40,343 nucleotides of DNA, from contig CAZTYP010000058.1 of the NCBI GenBank assembly GCA_964617555.1, positions 1-40,343 of the forward strand, read 5' to 3'. Source of the DNA: 1-14-2-50-31-20 sp964617555. GTDB lineage: Bacteria; Bacteroidota; Ignavibacteria; Ignavibacteriales; Melioribacteraceae. Made by a program: the position numbers and the translations under genes. Below the pieces are notes generated by a model. That model was not told where the DNA came from, did no database searches, and saw only the letters and a list, made by a program, of their open reading frames with translations. Of this stretch, positions 32,346 through 40,081 are shown piece by piece. The number at the start of each line of letters is the position of its first letter. Positions within the stretch are counted from its first letter, which is position 1.

Positions 32346-33326
32346 ATGCTTAAAAAATTAATATACATATTGTTCTTTATTATTACGATAAAAAGTAATG
32401 CACAATTATTCCCTACACTCGGAGGGCAGCGTGCAGGAATATCGTCTTTGCAATTTCTTAAAATAGGCGTAGGCGGCAGAGCTACCGCAATGGGCGATGC
32501 CTTTATTGCAATTGCCGATGATGCCTCGGCGCTATATTGGAACCCCGCGGGATTGGTTTTTGCCAAACAGAATGAAATAATGTTCTCACATAATGCTTGG
32601 GTTGTAGATATTAGCCAGGAGTTTGTCGGAGGATTTTATAAAATTTCCAATAATGATGTTGTCGGTATTTCCGTTATATCGTTACATATGGATAATATGA
32701 AAGTTACCGATGAGTTTAATCCGTTTGGTAACGGACAATATTTTGCATATGGCGATGTTGCAATTGCAGCAACTTATTCCAAAAGAATGACAGATCAATT
32801 CAGCGTTGGAGTAACTTTAAGGTATGTGGAAGAAACACTAGATAAATTGAAAATGCGCGGTGTGCTGGTTGATTTCGGTACACTTTATTGGACGGGGTTG
32901 GGAACTTCCCGTTTTGCCGTTTCAATTACCAATTTCGGAAACGAACTTGCTCCTGACGGCGAAATTACATTGTGGGGCGGAAAAAAACAATCCGAGTGGC
33001 AATCGTTTTCGCCACCTACAATGTTTAGAATAGGGTTTGCTCTTGAACCGTGGCAAAATGAAAATAACAGAGTTACCGCTTCAATACAACTAAATCATCC
33101 GAACGATAACAGCGAAAATGTTTCAATTGGTGCTGAATATTCCTACAACGAAATTGTTAAATTGCGTTGCGGATATAAAATTAATGTAGACGAGCAGAAT
33201 TTTACAGCAGGTGCCGGTGTTAATCTTCCGCTTGGCATAGGTAATGTTTCGGTTGATTACGGTTACGCCGCATTTTCACGCCTCGGTGCCACTCATAGAT
33301 TTTCAATCATATTAGGTTTATATTGA
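32346..33326 (+). CDS. PorV/PorQ family outer-membrane protein
   Basis: 326 residues with a signal peptide (LIYILFFIITIKSNAQ). The N-terminal GISSLQFLKIGVGGRATAMGDAFIAIADDASALYWNPAGL is the diagnostic start of the PorV/PorQ family, followed by an all-beta membrane barrel ending GATHRFSIILGLY. PorV collects cargo with C-terminal sorting domains after T9SS transport and passes it to the attachment complex; PorQ-type members are less well defined. Its place next to T9SS cargo genes fits such a role. Starts 8 bp after the TonB receptor and overlaps the next gene by one base if that gene starts at its ATG. Confidence 0.88.
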   Translation: MLKKLIYILFFIITIKSNAQLFPTLGGQRAGISSLQFLKIGVGGRATAMGDAFIAIADDASALYWNPAGLVFAKQNEIMFSHNAWVVDISQEFVGGFYKISNNDVVGISVISLHMDNMKVTDEFNPFGNGQYFAYGDVAIAATYSKRMTDQFSVGVTLRYVEETLDKLKMRGVLVDFGTLYWTGLGTSRFAVSITNFGNELAPDGEITLWGGKKQSEWQSFSPPTMFRIGFALEPWQNENNRVTASIQLNHPNDNSENVSIGAEYSYNEIVKLRCGYKINVDEQNFTAGAGVNLPLGIGNVSVDYGYAAFSRLGATHRFSIILGLY

Positions 33327-34408
33327 TGAGAAAAGTTTTTTCTAAAATATTGCTTGTTGTTTTAACAGTTTCTCTCTTTAATTGTGTAGAAAAATTCAAC
33401 GCTCCGGATAATTCCCCAAAAGACGGGGATTCGAATATAGGGGATACGCTTTACGTTAAGCTTTCACCTGATTGGACAGGATTTAACAGACCGCAAGATA
33501 TAATAATTGGAAAAGAAACTTTTATTTATGTTGCTGATACCGATAACGACAGAATTGTAGTTATGAATTTGGCAGGACACAAAATGGGAGAACGTTCAAT
33601 TAAAAAACCCGTTGCAATTGCCCAAGATTTTCAACTTAATTTAATTGTCTGTGCCAGGTTCGATACTTTGATAAATGGTAATAATACAACATACAGTGCC
33701 GTTTTTAAATTGGATATGGTTGCCGCACAACACCATATCGAAAATGCTCCCATAACCAGAATTTTACCAAAAACTTCTTTCGATTTTCAGAGACCTGACA
33801 GAGAATTTACAGGCGTTGCAACATTTTTTGATAACGGTTTTTTAATTGCTCGCAGAGGTCCGGGTAATGCCACATTAATTGATCCGGATAACTCAATACT
33901 TCTTTTCCGAAAAAAAGAATTAAGCAACGGGAACAAAGTTGATACTTTAATCGGACGTGTGCCTTTACTTTCTCCTCTCGGTACGGGGTTGATGTCAGCC
34001 AATAATATTAGTTCTTTAACATCGTTCAACGGTAATAAATATGATATTATTATTACACTTACCGGAGAAAACAGTTTTAAAACCCAAGTGCTTCAATATA
34101 TAACCACCGAAGATTTTACCGGATATCAAAATAAAATTCCTCCTTTTGTTACAGATTTAATGACCGTAGCAAAGTTTGAACAACCCGAAGGGACTGCAAT
34201 GGATATTTACAACAATATTTTTGTTGCAGATGCCGCAAAGGATTCAATCTTTAAGTTCAATTCATTCGGGGATGAAATGGAATCTTTCGGCGGTCCCGAA
34301 ATTTTTAATTCCCCTCATGCCGTTGCATACTTCAATAAAACTTTATATGTAGCAGATACGGATAATAACCGTATATTAAGATTTGTACTTTCAACAGATA
34401 TTGATTAG
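33326..34408 (+). CDS. NHL-repeat (beta-propeller) lipoprotein
   Basis: 360 residues from the ATG at 33326, which shares one base with the stop of the PorV-like gene; a TTG one codon upstream (33323) is a less likely start. Lipobox LFNC (Cys20). The mature part has NHL-type propeller strands: DIIIGKETFIYVADTDNDRIVVMNLAG, MDIYNNIFVADAAKDSIFKFNSFGDE and AVAYFNKTLYVADTDNNRILRF at the end. Such propellers bind polymers or proteins, and in surface operons often serve as ligand-binding partners. No enzymatic motif is visible. It belongs to the same operon as the TonB receptor and the PLD-type protein. Confidence 0.85.
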   Translation: MRKVFSKILLVVLTVSLFNCVEKFNAPDNSPKDGDSNIGDTLYVKLSPDWTGFNRPQDIIIGKETFIYVADTDNDRIVVMNLAGHKMGERSIKKPVAIAQDFQLNLIVCARFDTLINGNNTTYSAVFKLDMVAAQHHIENAPITRILPKTSFDFQRPDREFTGVATFFDNGFLIARRGPGNATLIDPDNSILLFRKKELSNGNKVDTLIGRVPLLSPLGTGLMSANNISSLTSFNGNKYDIIITLTGENSFKTQVLQYITTEDFTGYQNKIPPFVTDLMTVAKFEQPEGTAMDIYNNIFVADAAKDSIFKFNSFGDEMESFGGPEIFNSPHAVAYFNKTLYVADTDNNRILRFVLSTDID

Positions 34409-34450
34409 GCAAACTGAAATATTTAACTTTTCATAGAATTAAGGATTAAA

Positions 34451-36778
34451 ATGAAAAAGGTTTTTTATTTATTACTATTTATAAATACGTTTGTTTTTGC
34501 TCAATCGGCTCTGCCTATTGCAAGCGTTCGTGCCAACAATTCCAACGGTGAACCGGTAATGAGCGGGCAAACCGTTACGATAAAAGGGGTGGTAACCGCA
34601 AGTAATCATTTTGGAAACAGCGGTCCCGCTGCCATGCAAGATAGTTCTGCTGGTATTAGTGTTTACGGTTCCGGATTTGCAAATCAAGTAAAAGTAGGGG
34701 ATTCCGTTATTGTTACCTCTTCTGTTACACATTACCATGGGCTAACGCAATTAAGTTTCGGTACCGGTTCTACGGTTTCCGTGCTTTCATCCGATAATAA
34801 TATTGAACCGCAAATTGTTACCCTTCTCGATATTGCTAATCAGCAATGGAACGGTGTTGAAATTTATGAAAGTAAGTTAGTGAAAGTGAAAAATGTTTCC
34901 ATTAACGGAAGCGGGAATTTTGAAGGGAATAAAAATTACACAATTTCGGATGATACGGGAACATTATCCTTGCGGATTGACAGAGATGTGTCTTCTTTGG
35001 TTGGTTCCCCGATTCCTTCCGGCAAAGTGGATTTAATAGGGATTGCCAGCCAGTATAAATATTCTTCTCCATATAATAGTGGTTACCAAATTATCCCGAG
35101 AAGCATTAATGATATTGTTTCCGACGATGTACCTGTAATTCTTACTCCGGTAATACCTGCGGATATTACAACAAATTCTTTTACCGTATATTTTAAAACT
35201 GTCAGAAAAGGAAACAGCGAAGTAGTTTACGGTAAAACAGATGCTTTGGAGTTGGGCTCGGTAATTATCGATGATGATACAACCGAACATAAAGTTACGG
35301 TTTCCGGTCTTGATGAATACACAAAATATTATTTTATGGTTGCTTCTACAAACAAAGTGGGAACAAGTGAAAGTGAAGTCCAAACTGTATTTACCGCATC
35401 ATCCAACCCCCAAACGGGAACAATTAATGTTTATTTTAATTCAGATGTTGATACAACGGTAGCCATTAAAGGGAACGCTGCAAACGGGAATGTGAATTTT
35501 GCACAAAAAGTAATTAACAGAATTAATCAGGCCTCTTATTCAATTGATATTGCTTTGTACAGTTTTGAAGGATTAACGGATGTGGAAAATGCCATTATTG
35601 CCGCAAAAAATCGTGGTGTTAAAATTCGTTTTGTTTACGAAAACAGAGCAATTCAATCCGGTGCCGCAGCATTACTTAATGCCGGAATTTTGATGAACCA
35701 AAAGCCGGATAATTCCGGAATTATGCATAACAAGTTTGCAGTTTTTGATGCAAGAGATAATAACCCTTCAAATGATTGGGTTTGGACAGGCTCTTGGAAT
35801 TGGACTACGAGAGAATTGGATTGGCTGAATAACGTGATTGAGATAAATGACCCCTCACTGGCGGAAACATATACTAAGGAATTTGAAGAGATGTGGGGGA
35901 GTAGCACCGATGTTCCTGATTCGGCAAAAGCTAGATTCGGTAAATATAAAACCGATAATACAACACATTCATTTAATATCGGAGGCATCCGGTTCGAGTC
36001 ATATTTTAGTCCGTCCGACCAAACGGAAACCCACATTGTAAATTCTATTATGTCAGCTGATAGTTCCGTCTATTTTGCTTTGCTTGCTTTTACCAGCAAC
36101 TCTATTTACGATGCAATTGAAACACGGCACAATAATTATTATATGAATGACGGCAGAGGTGTTATTGCCGATGCAAATTTAAACGGCTCTGATTTTGACA
36201 AATTAGTTCAATTGTTTCCTAATGAAATCTTTGATCAAACCACCGGACATAAATTGCACAATAAGTTCGGAATTGTTGATGCCGCTTATGTAACTTCCGA
36301 TCCTATTGTTATTACCGGTTCCCATAATTGGTCGAATGCCGCAAATACCAGAAATGACGAAAATACATTAATTATCCATGACCCGTATATTGCAAATCAG
36401 TATATGCAAGCTTTCAAAGCAATTTATAATTCTGCCGGCGGGCAATCGGATTTTGATGTGCCTGTAATTATTTCCGTAAAAGACGAGGATGTTGCCCCCC
36501 ATTATTTTACATTAAAGCAAAATTATCCTAATCCGTTTAACCCTACTACCACAATAAATTATTCTATTGCGGCAACAAACTCACAAAACGTTACACCGGT
36601 AACATTAATAATTTACGATGTGCTTGGCAGAGAGGTTGCAACCTTGGTAAATAAAGAACAAAAGCCGGGTAATTATTCGGTTAAATTCGATGCTTCAAAT
36701 TTGGGATCGGGAATTTATTTTTACAGATTATCATCAGCAGGTTTTGTTTCCGTTAAAAAGATGACATTACTTAAATAA
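34451..36778 (+). CDS. T9SS-exported phospholipase D/nuclease-like protein
   Basis: 775 residues. A signal peptide (FYLLLFINTFVFAQ) is followed by an OB-fold-like domain, about 25-225 (TVTIKGVVTASNHFGNSGP, QVKVGDSVIVTSSV), then an FN3-like domain, about 230-320 (TTNSFTVYFKTVRKGNSEVVYG). A two-lobed phospholipase D domain, about 330-670, has complete HKD motifs, HNKFAVFD at 426 and HNKFGIVD at 603, each followed by a conserved TGSWNW or TGSHNWS segment. A type A T9SS sorting domain runs from about residue 685 (KQNYPNPFNPTTT, GREVATLVN, VKKMTLLK). The two HKD motifs form the phosphodiester-cleaving active site; with an OB-like module nuclease activity is more likely than lipid cleavage, but this is inference. 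Last gene of the operon; its final codons form part of a terminator. Confidence 0.9.
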   Translation: MKKVFYLLLFINTFVFAQSALPIASVRANNSNGEPVMSGQTVTIKGVVTASNHFGNSGPAAMQDSSAGISVYGSGFANQVKVGDSVIVTSSVTHYHGLTQLSFGTGSTVSVLSSDNNIEPQIVTLLDIANQQWNGVEIYESKLVKVKNVSINGSGNFEGNKNYTISDDTGTLSLRIDRDVSSLVGSPIPSGKVDLIGIASQYKYSSPYNSGYQIIPRSINDIVSDDVPVILTPVIPADITTNSFTVYFKTVRKGNSEVVYGKTDALELGSVIIDDDTTEHKVTVSGLDEYTKYYFMVASTNKVGTSESEVQTVFTASSNPQTGTINVYFNSDVDTTVAIKGNAANGNVNFAQKVINRINQASYSIDIALYSFEGLTDVENAIIAAKNRGVKIRFVYENRAIQSGAAALLNAGILMNQKPDNSGIMHNKFAVFDARDNNPSNDWVWTGSWNWTTRELDWLNNVIEINDPSLAETYTKEFEEMWGSSTDVPDSAKARFGKYKTDNTTHSFNIGGIRFESYFSPSDQTETHIVNSIMSADSSVYFALLAFTSNSIYDAIETRHNNYYMNDGRGVIADANLNGSDFDKLVQLFPNEIFDQTTGHKLHNKFGIVDAAYVTSDPIVITGSHNWSNAANTRNDENTLIIHDPYIANQYMQAFKAIYNSAGGQSDFDVPVIISVKDEDVAPHYFTLKQNYPNPFNPTTTINYSIAATNSQNVTPVTLIIYDVLGREVATLVNKEQKPGNYSVKFDASNLGSGIYFYRLSSAGFVSVKKMTLLK

Positions 36779-36790
36779 TGTCATCTTTTT
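36755..36790. terminator. Bidirectional terminator spanning the stop codon of the PLD-type gene
   Basis: AAAAAGATGACATTA (36755-36769) and its exact complement (36776-36790) form a 15-bp hairpin with a 6-nt loop. The left arm encodes the last residues of the sorting domain and the right arm begins with the TAA stop. Because each arm carries a run of five A or T, the structure ends in U on either strand. It would also stop transcripts of the minus-strand lipoprotein gene, whose stop codon is 21 bp away. Confidence 0.75.
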
Positions 36791-36810
36791 AAACGGATTT
36801 GAAATCAAGT

Positions 36811-37857
36811 TTATTGAAGTAATTGAGTAATATTTGTGTTTGAAGAGTTATCTGTTCTTTTTCCTTTAATAAATTTTCCGTTTAAATCCGTTCCCGTTAT
36901 GTCGGTTGATAATTCCATTTTTGTAGTTGTTTCGGAATAAGTAATTAAGCCTATGGTTTTGTTAAATTTTACATTTCCACTACCGGATATAATAGGGTCG
37001 TAGAAATAAAAGTTCATTCCTTTTTCACTTGCAGTATGATTGCCCCTCCAATTTGTTGAAAGAGCCGCGTTAATAACAATTACGGAATCCTTATTTCTTT
37101 TCACGATATCTGCAATTGTGTATGTAACAACATTTTCAATTTGAAAAGAGGCCAATTGAGATAAATAATTCTCATTCCATGTTGAATTTATGCTTACTTT
37201 TTTATCTGGAAATTTTTGAAAAATTTGTTTTGCAAGTGGGCGTAAAGCAACATCAATAAAATTCTTTGCCAATTCTTTTTTCTGATTTGATGTCATTTTC
37301 GTACCGGTTTCTTGTATGGAAATGAGTTCATCCGTCATTTTTTTTGTATTATACAATTTTAATATTTCGCCGGTTTTATCAATATCTATTGAGAAACTTT
37401 TCTTTTTTATTGCTTCGTATTGTGCAAAAATTAAACGTTCCTGTGTACTTTGTATATATTTTGAATCGTAATTAATTTTTTGACCATTAATATTACCTGT
37501 TGCTTTTATAGATTCCACGTAAAAATTTAATTTGATTTTACCTGTATCCGATACTTCTATTGTTTTTACGGAAATTATATATTCAACTTTCTGAGATGCT
37601 TCGCTTCTTATTGTAGAGTCGGCAATTAATTCCTGATAGTTATTAGATGTGGTAACAATTTTATATCGTATTTTTTTACCACTGTGTAGATTATATTTTA
37701 AAAAAAATTCACCTCCAGTTTGTGGAGTAAGAATTTTATTATTAATAGCTTGAACATTTTGCTCCGGACTGTTATTATCGGTTTTGTTTTTAACGGAGCA
37801 TGAAGTAAAAATTAAAACCAATAATATGAATATAACCCGGACGGATTTTAATTTCAT
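36811..37857 (-). CDS. Lipoprotein, possibly DUF6263-like
   Basis: 348 residues. The N-terminus VIFILLVLIFTSC (lipobox Cys20) marks a lipid-anchored envelope protein; a short Asn/Pro-rich linker follows. The mature part is beta-predicted: FFLKYNLHSGKKIRYKIVTT, then IDKTGEILKLYN, a helix with KMTSNQKKELAKNFIDVAL, and NSTWNENY. The pattern of a K.RY strand followed by a DKTG/NG.I motif and a two-halved beta layer resembles the DUF6263 family, but I am not certain. Nine bp downstream of the NamZ-like gene on the same strand, so probably in one transcript and perhaps linked to peptidoglycan turnover. Function unknown. Confidence 0.7.
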   Translation of the reverse strand: MKLKSVRVIFILLVLIFTSCSVKNKTDNNSPEQNVQAINNKILTPQTGGEFFLKYNLHSGKKIRYKIVTTSNNYQELIADSTIRSEASQKVEYIISVKTIEVSDTGKIKLNFYVESIKATGNINGQKINYDSKYIQSTQERLIFAQYEAIKKKSFSIDIDKTGEILKLYNTKKMTDELISIQETGTKMTSNQKKELAKNFIDVALRPLAKQIFQKFPDKKVSINSTWNENYLSQLASFQIENVVTYTIADIVKRNKDSVIVINAALSTNWRGNHTASEKGMNFYFYDPIISGSGNVKFNKTIGLITYSETTTKMELSTDITGTDLNGKFIKGKRTDNSSNTNITQLLQ

Positions 37858-37866
37858 AATTTCCTC

Positions 37867-39123
37867 TTAATTATACAATAAATATTTTTTCCTCAATTTT
37901 TTAAATTTTCTCAACTCACGTTTCCAGGTAGCAAATATCCTTTCGGGAGGGGCATTTTTTAGTAACAATTTGGAAAGAGTAGTGCTTCCGTATAGTTTAT
38001 CCAACCAATTATCGCGCAATTTAAATTTATCGGGATAAAGATTATGAATGGAATACAGAACCTCAATTCCAAATTTCAATGGGGAAAATTTCTTTTTGTT
38101 AATAACTTTTATTTTTGCACCATGACACATAATTCCTTTATATTTAGGAGTTGTTGACATGTTTGGTATGGAATGCGGGATAAAGTTTGCACCTTGTAAT
38201 TCAATTCCCGTATGTTCAAAATAATCTAACTCACTCAATAAATCACGTGTATTGATGTATGGAGCACCAAAAGTTAGGAAAGGAGAATAAGTTCCGCGTC
38301 CTTCGGAAACATTTACTCCTTCCAACAAGCACATTCCCGGGTATACAATAGCCGTTTCCAAATTCGGCATGTTCGGTGACGGAGCAACCCACGGAAGATT
38401 ACAATCATCAAAAAAGTATCTTCTTTTCCAGCCTTTCATTTTAATTATGTGTAAATCGGCTTTTAAATTGTTTCCCAGCCATCCTTCGTTATTAAACATT
38501 AAAGCAAGTTCACCTATTGTCATTCCGTGTCGGATAGGAATAGGTGCTATTGCAACAAAGGACTTGAATTCCTTCTTTCTTATAGGACCATCAATAGAAA
38601 CACCGTTTATCGGGTTCGGTCTGTCTAATACAATTAAAGGAATTTTGTGCTCAGCCGCAGAAATCATTACATTGTAGAGTGTTGAGATATAGGTATAATA
38701 TCGTGCTCCAATATCTTGAATATCGAAAATGAGAATATCAATATCTTTTAACATTTCATCTGTCGGACGTTTGATTTTGCCGTATAGAGAATAAATCGGG
38801 AGTCCGGTTTTTGAATCAATTCCGTTTGCAATCGAATGTCCGTCGGGAGCATTCCCTCGTATTCCGTGCTCCGGTCCGAATAAAGCTGAAATTTTCACTT
38901 CATTTAATGAAAAGAGAGTATCTACCAAATGTACTTTGTTTTTAAGTATGGCGGAATGATTTGTAACAATTCCCAAACGTCTATTTTTAATTAAGCTAAG
39001 GCTATCGGATAATAATATCTCTGCTCCTACTGTAACTTTTATTTCTTGAGCTAAAATATTATTAGTTGATAGATAACTTGTTGAAAACAAAGCGATTAGT
39101 GCTATTTTGATAAGAGTCTGCAT
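37867..39123 (-). CDS. NamZ-like exo-beta-N-acetylmuramidase (DUF1343 / GH171)
   Basis: Predicted to release N-acetylmuramic acid from the ends of peptidoglycan fragments (cell-wall recycling), periplasmic or exported. 418 residues. A signal peptide (KIALIALFSTSYLSTNNILAQ) precedes the DUF1343 domain, with signatures GIVTNHSAILKN, ALFGPEHGIRG (acidic residue of the active site), DILIFDIQDIGARYYTYISTL, IVLDRPNPI, GMTIGELALMFN, WVAPSPNMPNLETAIVYPG and EGVNVSEGRGTYSPF. The catalytic motifs look intact. It shares the minus strand with a lipoprotein 9 bp downstream. No MurQ or MurK partner is in the window. Confidence 0.9.
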   Translation of the reverse strand: MQTLIKIALIALFSTSYLSTNNILAQEIKVTVGAEILLSDSLSLIKNRRLGIVTNHSAILKNKVHLVDTLFSLNEVKISALFGPEHGIRGNAPDGHSIANGIDSKTGLPIYSLYGKIKRPTDEMLKDIDILIFDIQDIGARYYTYISTLYNVMISAAEHKIPLIVLDRPNPINGVSIDGPIRKKEFKSFVAIAPIPIRHGMTIGELALMFNNEGWLGNNLKADLHIIKMKGWKRRYFFDDCNLPWVAPSPNMPNLETAIVYPGMCLLEGVNVSEGRGTYSPFLTFGAPYINTRDLLSELDYFEHTGIELQGANFIPHSIPNMSTTPKYKGIMCHGAKIKVINKKKFSPLKFGIEVLYSIHNLYPDKFKLRDNWLDKLYGSTTLSKLLLKNAPPERIFATWKRELRKFKKLRKKYLLYN

Positions 39124-39162
39124 CGGTATAAAAATAATTATTAAATAATAGTGAACAATTTA

Positions 39163-39497
39163 TCAAATATAAGTAAATCCGATAATTGATAAAAGACCAA
39201 TTTCATTTTTATATTTATTTCTCATATAACCGTGTTCAGCACAAAAGGAAAATTCAGATGTTATCGGTATAACAAGTCTATTAGGAATAATGCTATAGTA
39301 AGAATAATCAAGAACATAAGAGGTAAAGTTTCACGTGGGCAATATTACAATGAGAACAAGTTTTTTATAAATTCGTGTTTAGGTGTAATTTGAACAATTA
39401 GGAAAAGGTCAGTCAAAGGGAAATGGTAATTTGTATTTGGTGCAAATAATGTATTAGGTGAAGAGATATAAAATATAGAACCGTCAAGATTAAACAT
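39163..39497 (-). pseudogene. Possible frameshifted remnant of a small outer-membrane-type protein
   Basis: Two minus-strand open stretches lie end to end in different frames. The first runs from an ATG at 39497 to a stop at 39345 (50 residues, including SPNTLFAPNTNYHFPLTDLF). The second is open from 39330 to a stop at 39163 (55 residues: NFTSYVLDYSYYSIIPNRLV, then GYMRNKYKNEIGLLSIIGFT and YI). The second end has the alternating aromatic/polar pattern of a final beta-barrel strand. One frameshift between 39331 and 39347 would join them. Either a decayed gene or chance open frames in AT-rich DNA; without a homology search I cannot tell. Confidence 0.3.
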
Positions 39498-39520
39498 CCC
39501 GAAACATTTCGGGATGTTTA
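39491..39520. terminator. Perfect 14-bp hairpin downstream of ndk
   Basis: TAAACATCCCGAAA (39491-39504) and its exact complement (39507-39520) with a 2-nt centre. It starts 10 bp after the ndk stop codon, as expected for a terminator. There is no T run beyond the stem on the minus strand, so termination may be incomplete; the ATG of the possible broken ORF lies in its left arm. Confidence 0.5.
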
Positions 39521-39530
39521 ATGGAAAAAA

Positions 39531-39962
39531 TTAATCGCTATAATTTTCCAGCAACTCTTTTCTTGAAAAGAAATGAGCAATTTCAATTGCTGCATTTTCG
39601 TCAGAATCCGAGCCGTGAATAATGTTTTGCTCAATTGATTCCGCATACATTTTTCTGATTGTTCCTTCTTCGGCATCTTCGGGGTTTGTTGCACCAATCA
39701 GTTTTCTGAAATCCGCAACGGCATTTTCTTTTTCGAGTGCAATCGGAACCACCGGCCCTGAAGTCATATAAGCCAATAAATCATTAAAGAATGGACGTTC
39801 TTTATGGATTTCGTAAAATCCGCCGGCAGATTCATTTGTTAAACGTGTCATTTTCATTGCTTTAATTTTAAAACCGGCTTTTGTAATTTTTGTAATTACT
39901 TCTCCAACTAAATTTTTGCGTACGCAATCCGGTTTTAGGATTGCAAGAGTTCTGTTTGTCAT
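39531..39962 (-). CDS. ndk: Nucleoside diphosphate kinase
   Basis: Transfers the terminal phosphate between nucleoside triphosphates and diphosphates, cytoplasmic. 143 residues, standard length. RTLAILKPDCVRKNLVGEV at the N-terminus, MTSGPVVPIALEKENAV in the middle, and the active-site His116 in NIIHGSDSDENA. The other family residues (Lys10, Tyr50, Arg103 region) are in place. The ATG is preceded by AAGGA with a 7-base spacing. It follows sucD on the same strand, but a strong terminator lies between them, so a separate promoter is expected. Confidence 0.96.
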   Translation of the reverse strand: MTNRTLAILKPDCVRKNLVGEVITKITKAGFKIKAMKMTRLTNESAGGFYEIHKERPFFNDLLAYMTSGPVVPIALEKENAVADFRKLIGATNPEDAEEGTIRKMYAESIEQNIIHGSDSDENAAIEIAHFFSRKELLENYSD

Positions 39963-40000
39963 TTTTTATTCCTTACTAATTAAAAAATTTCAATTTATCG

Positions 40001-40052
40001 TAAAAAAATTGAAAAGGCACTTAATTAGTTCGAACTAAGAAAGTGCCTTTTC
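40001..40052 (-). terminator. Rho-independent terminator of sucD
   Basis: Minus strand: a perfect 12-bp outer stem (GAAAAGGCACTT with AAGTGCCTTTTC, 40052-40041 and 40022-40011), a 2-nt bulge on each side, and an inner 6-bp stem TTAGTT / AACTAA (40025-40038). It is followed by seven T. Twenty-nine bp past the sucD stop. Confidence 0.85.
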
Positions 40053-40081
40053 AGATTAAACACTAATCATTAAGCAACAAT

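Larger units (their letters stand above)
39124..39530. other. Intergenic region between namZ-like gene and ndk
   Basis: 407 bp without an intact gene. It contains the hairpin after ndk (39491-39520) and, on the minus strand, the possible broken ORF at 39163-39497. The promoter of the NamZ-like gene should lie at its left end, but I see no convincing -35/-10 pair there. Confidence 0.6.
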
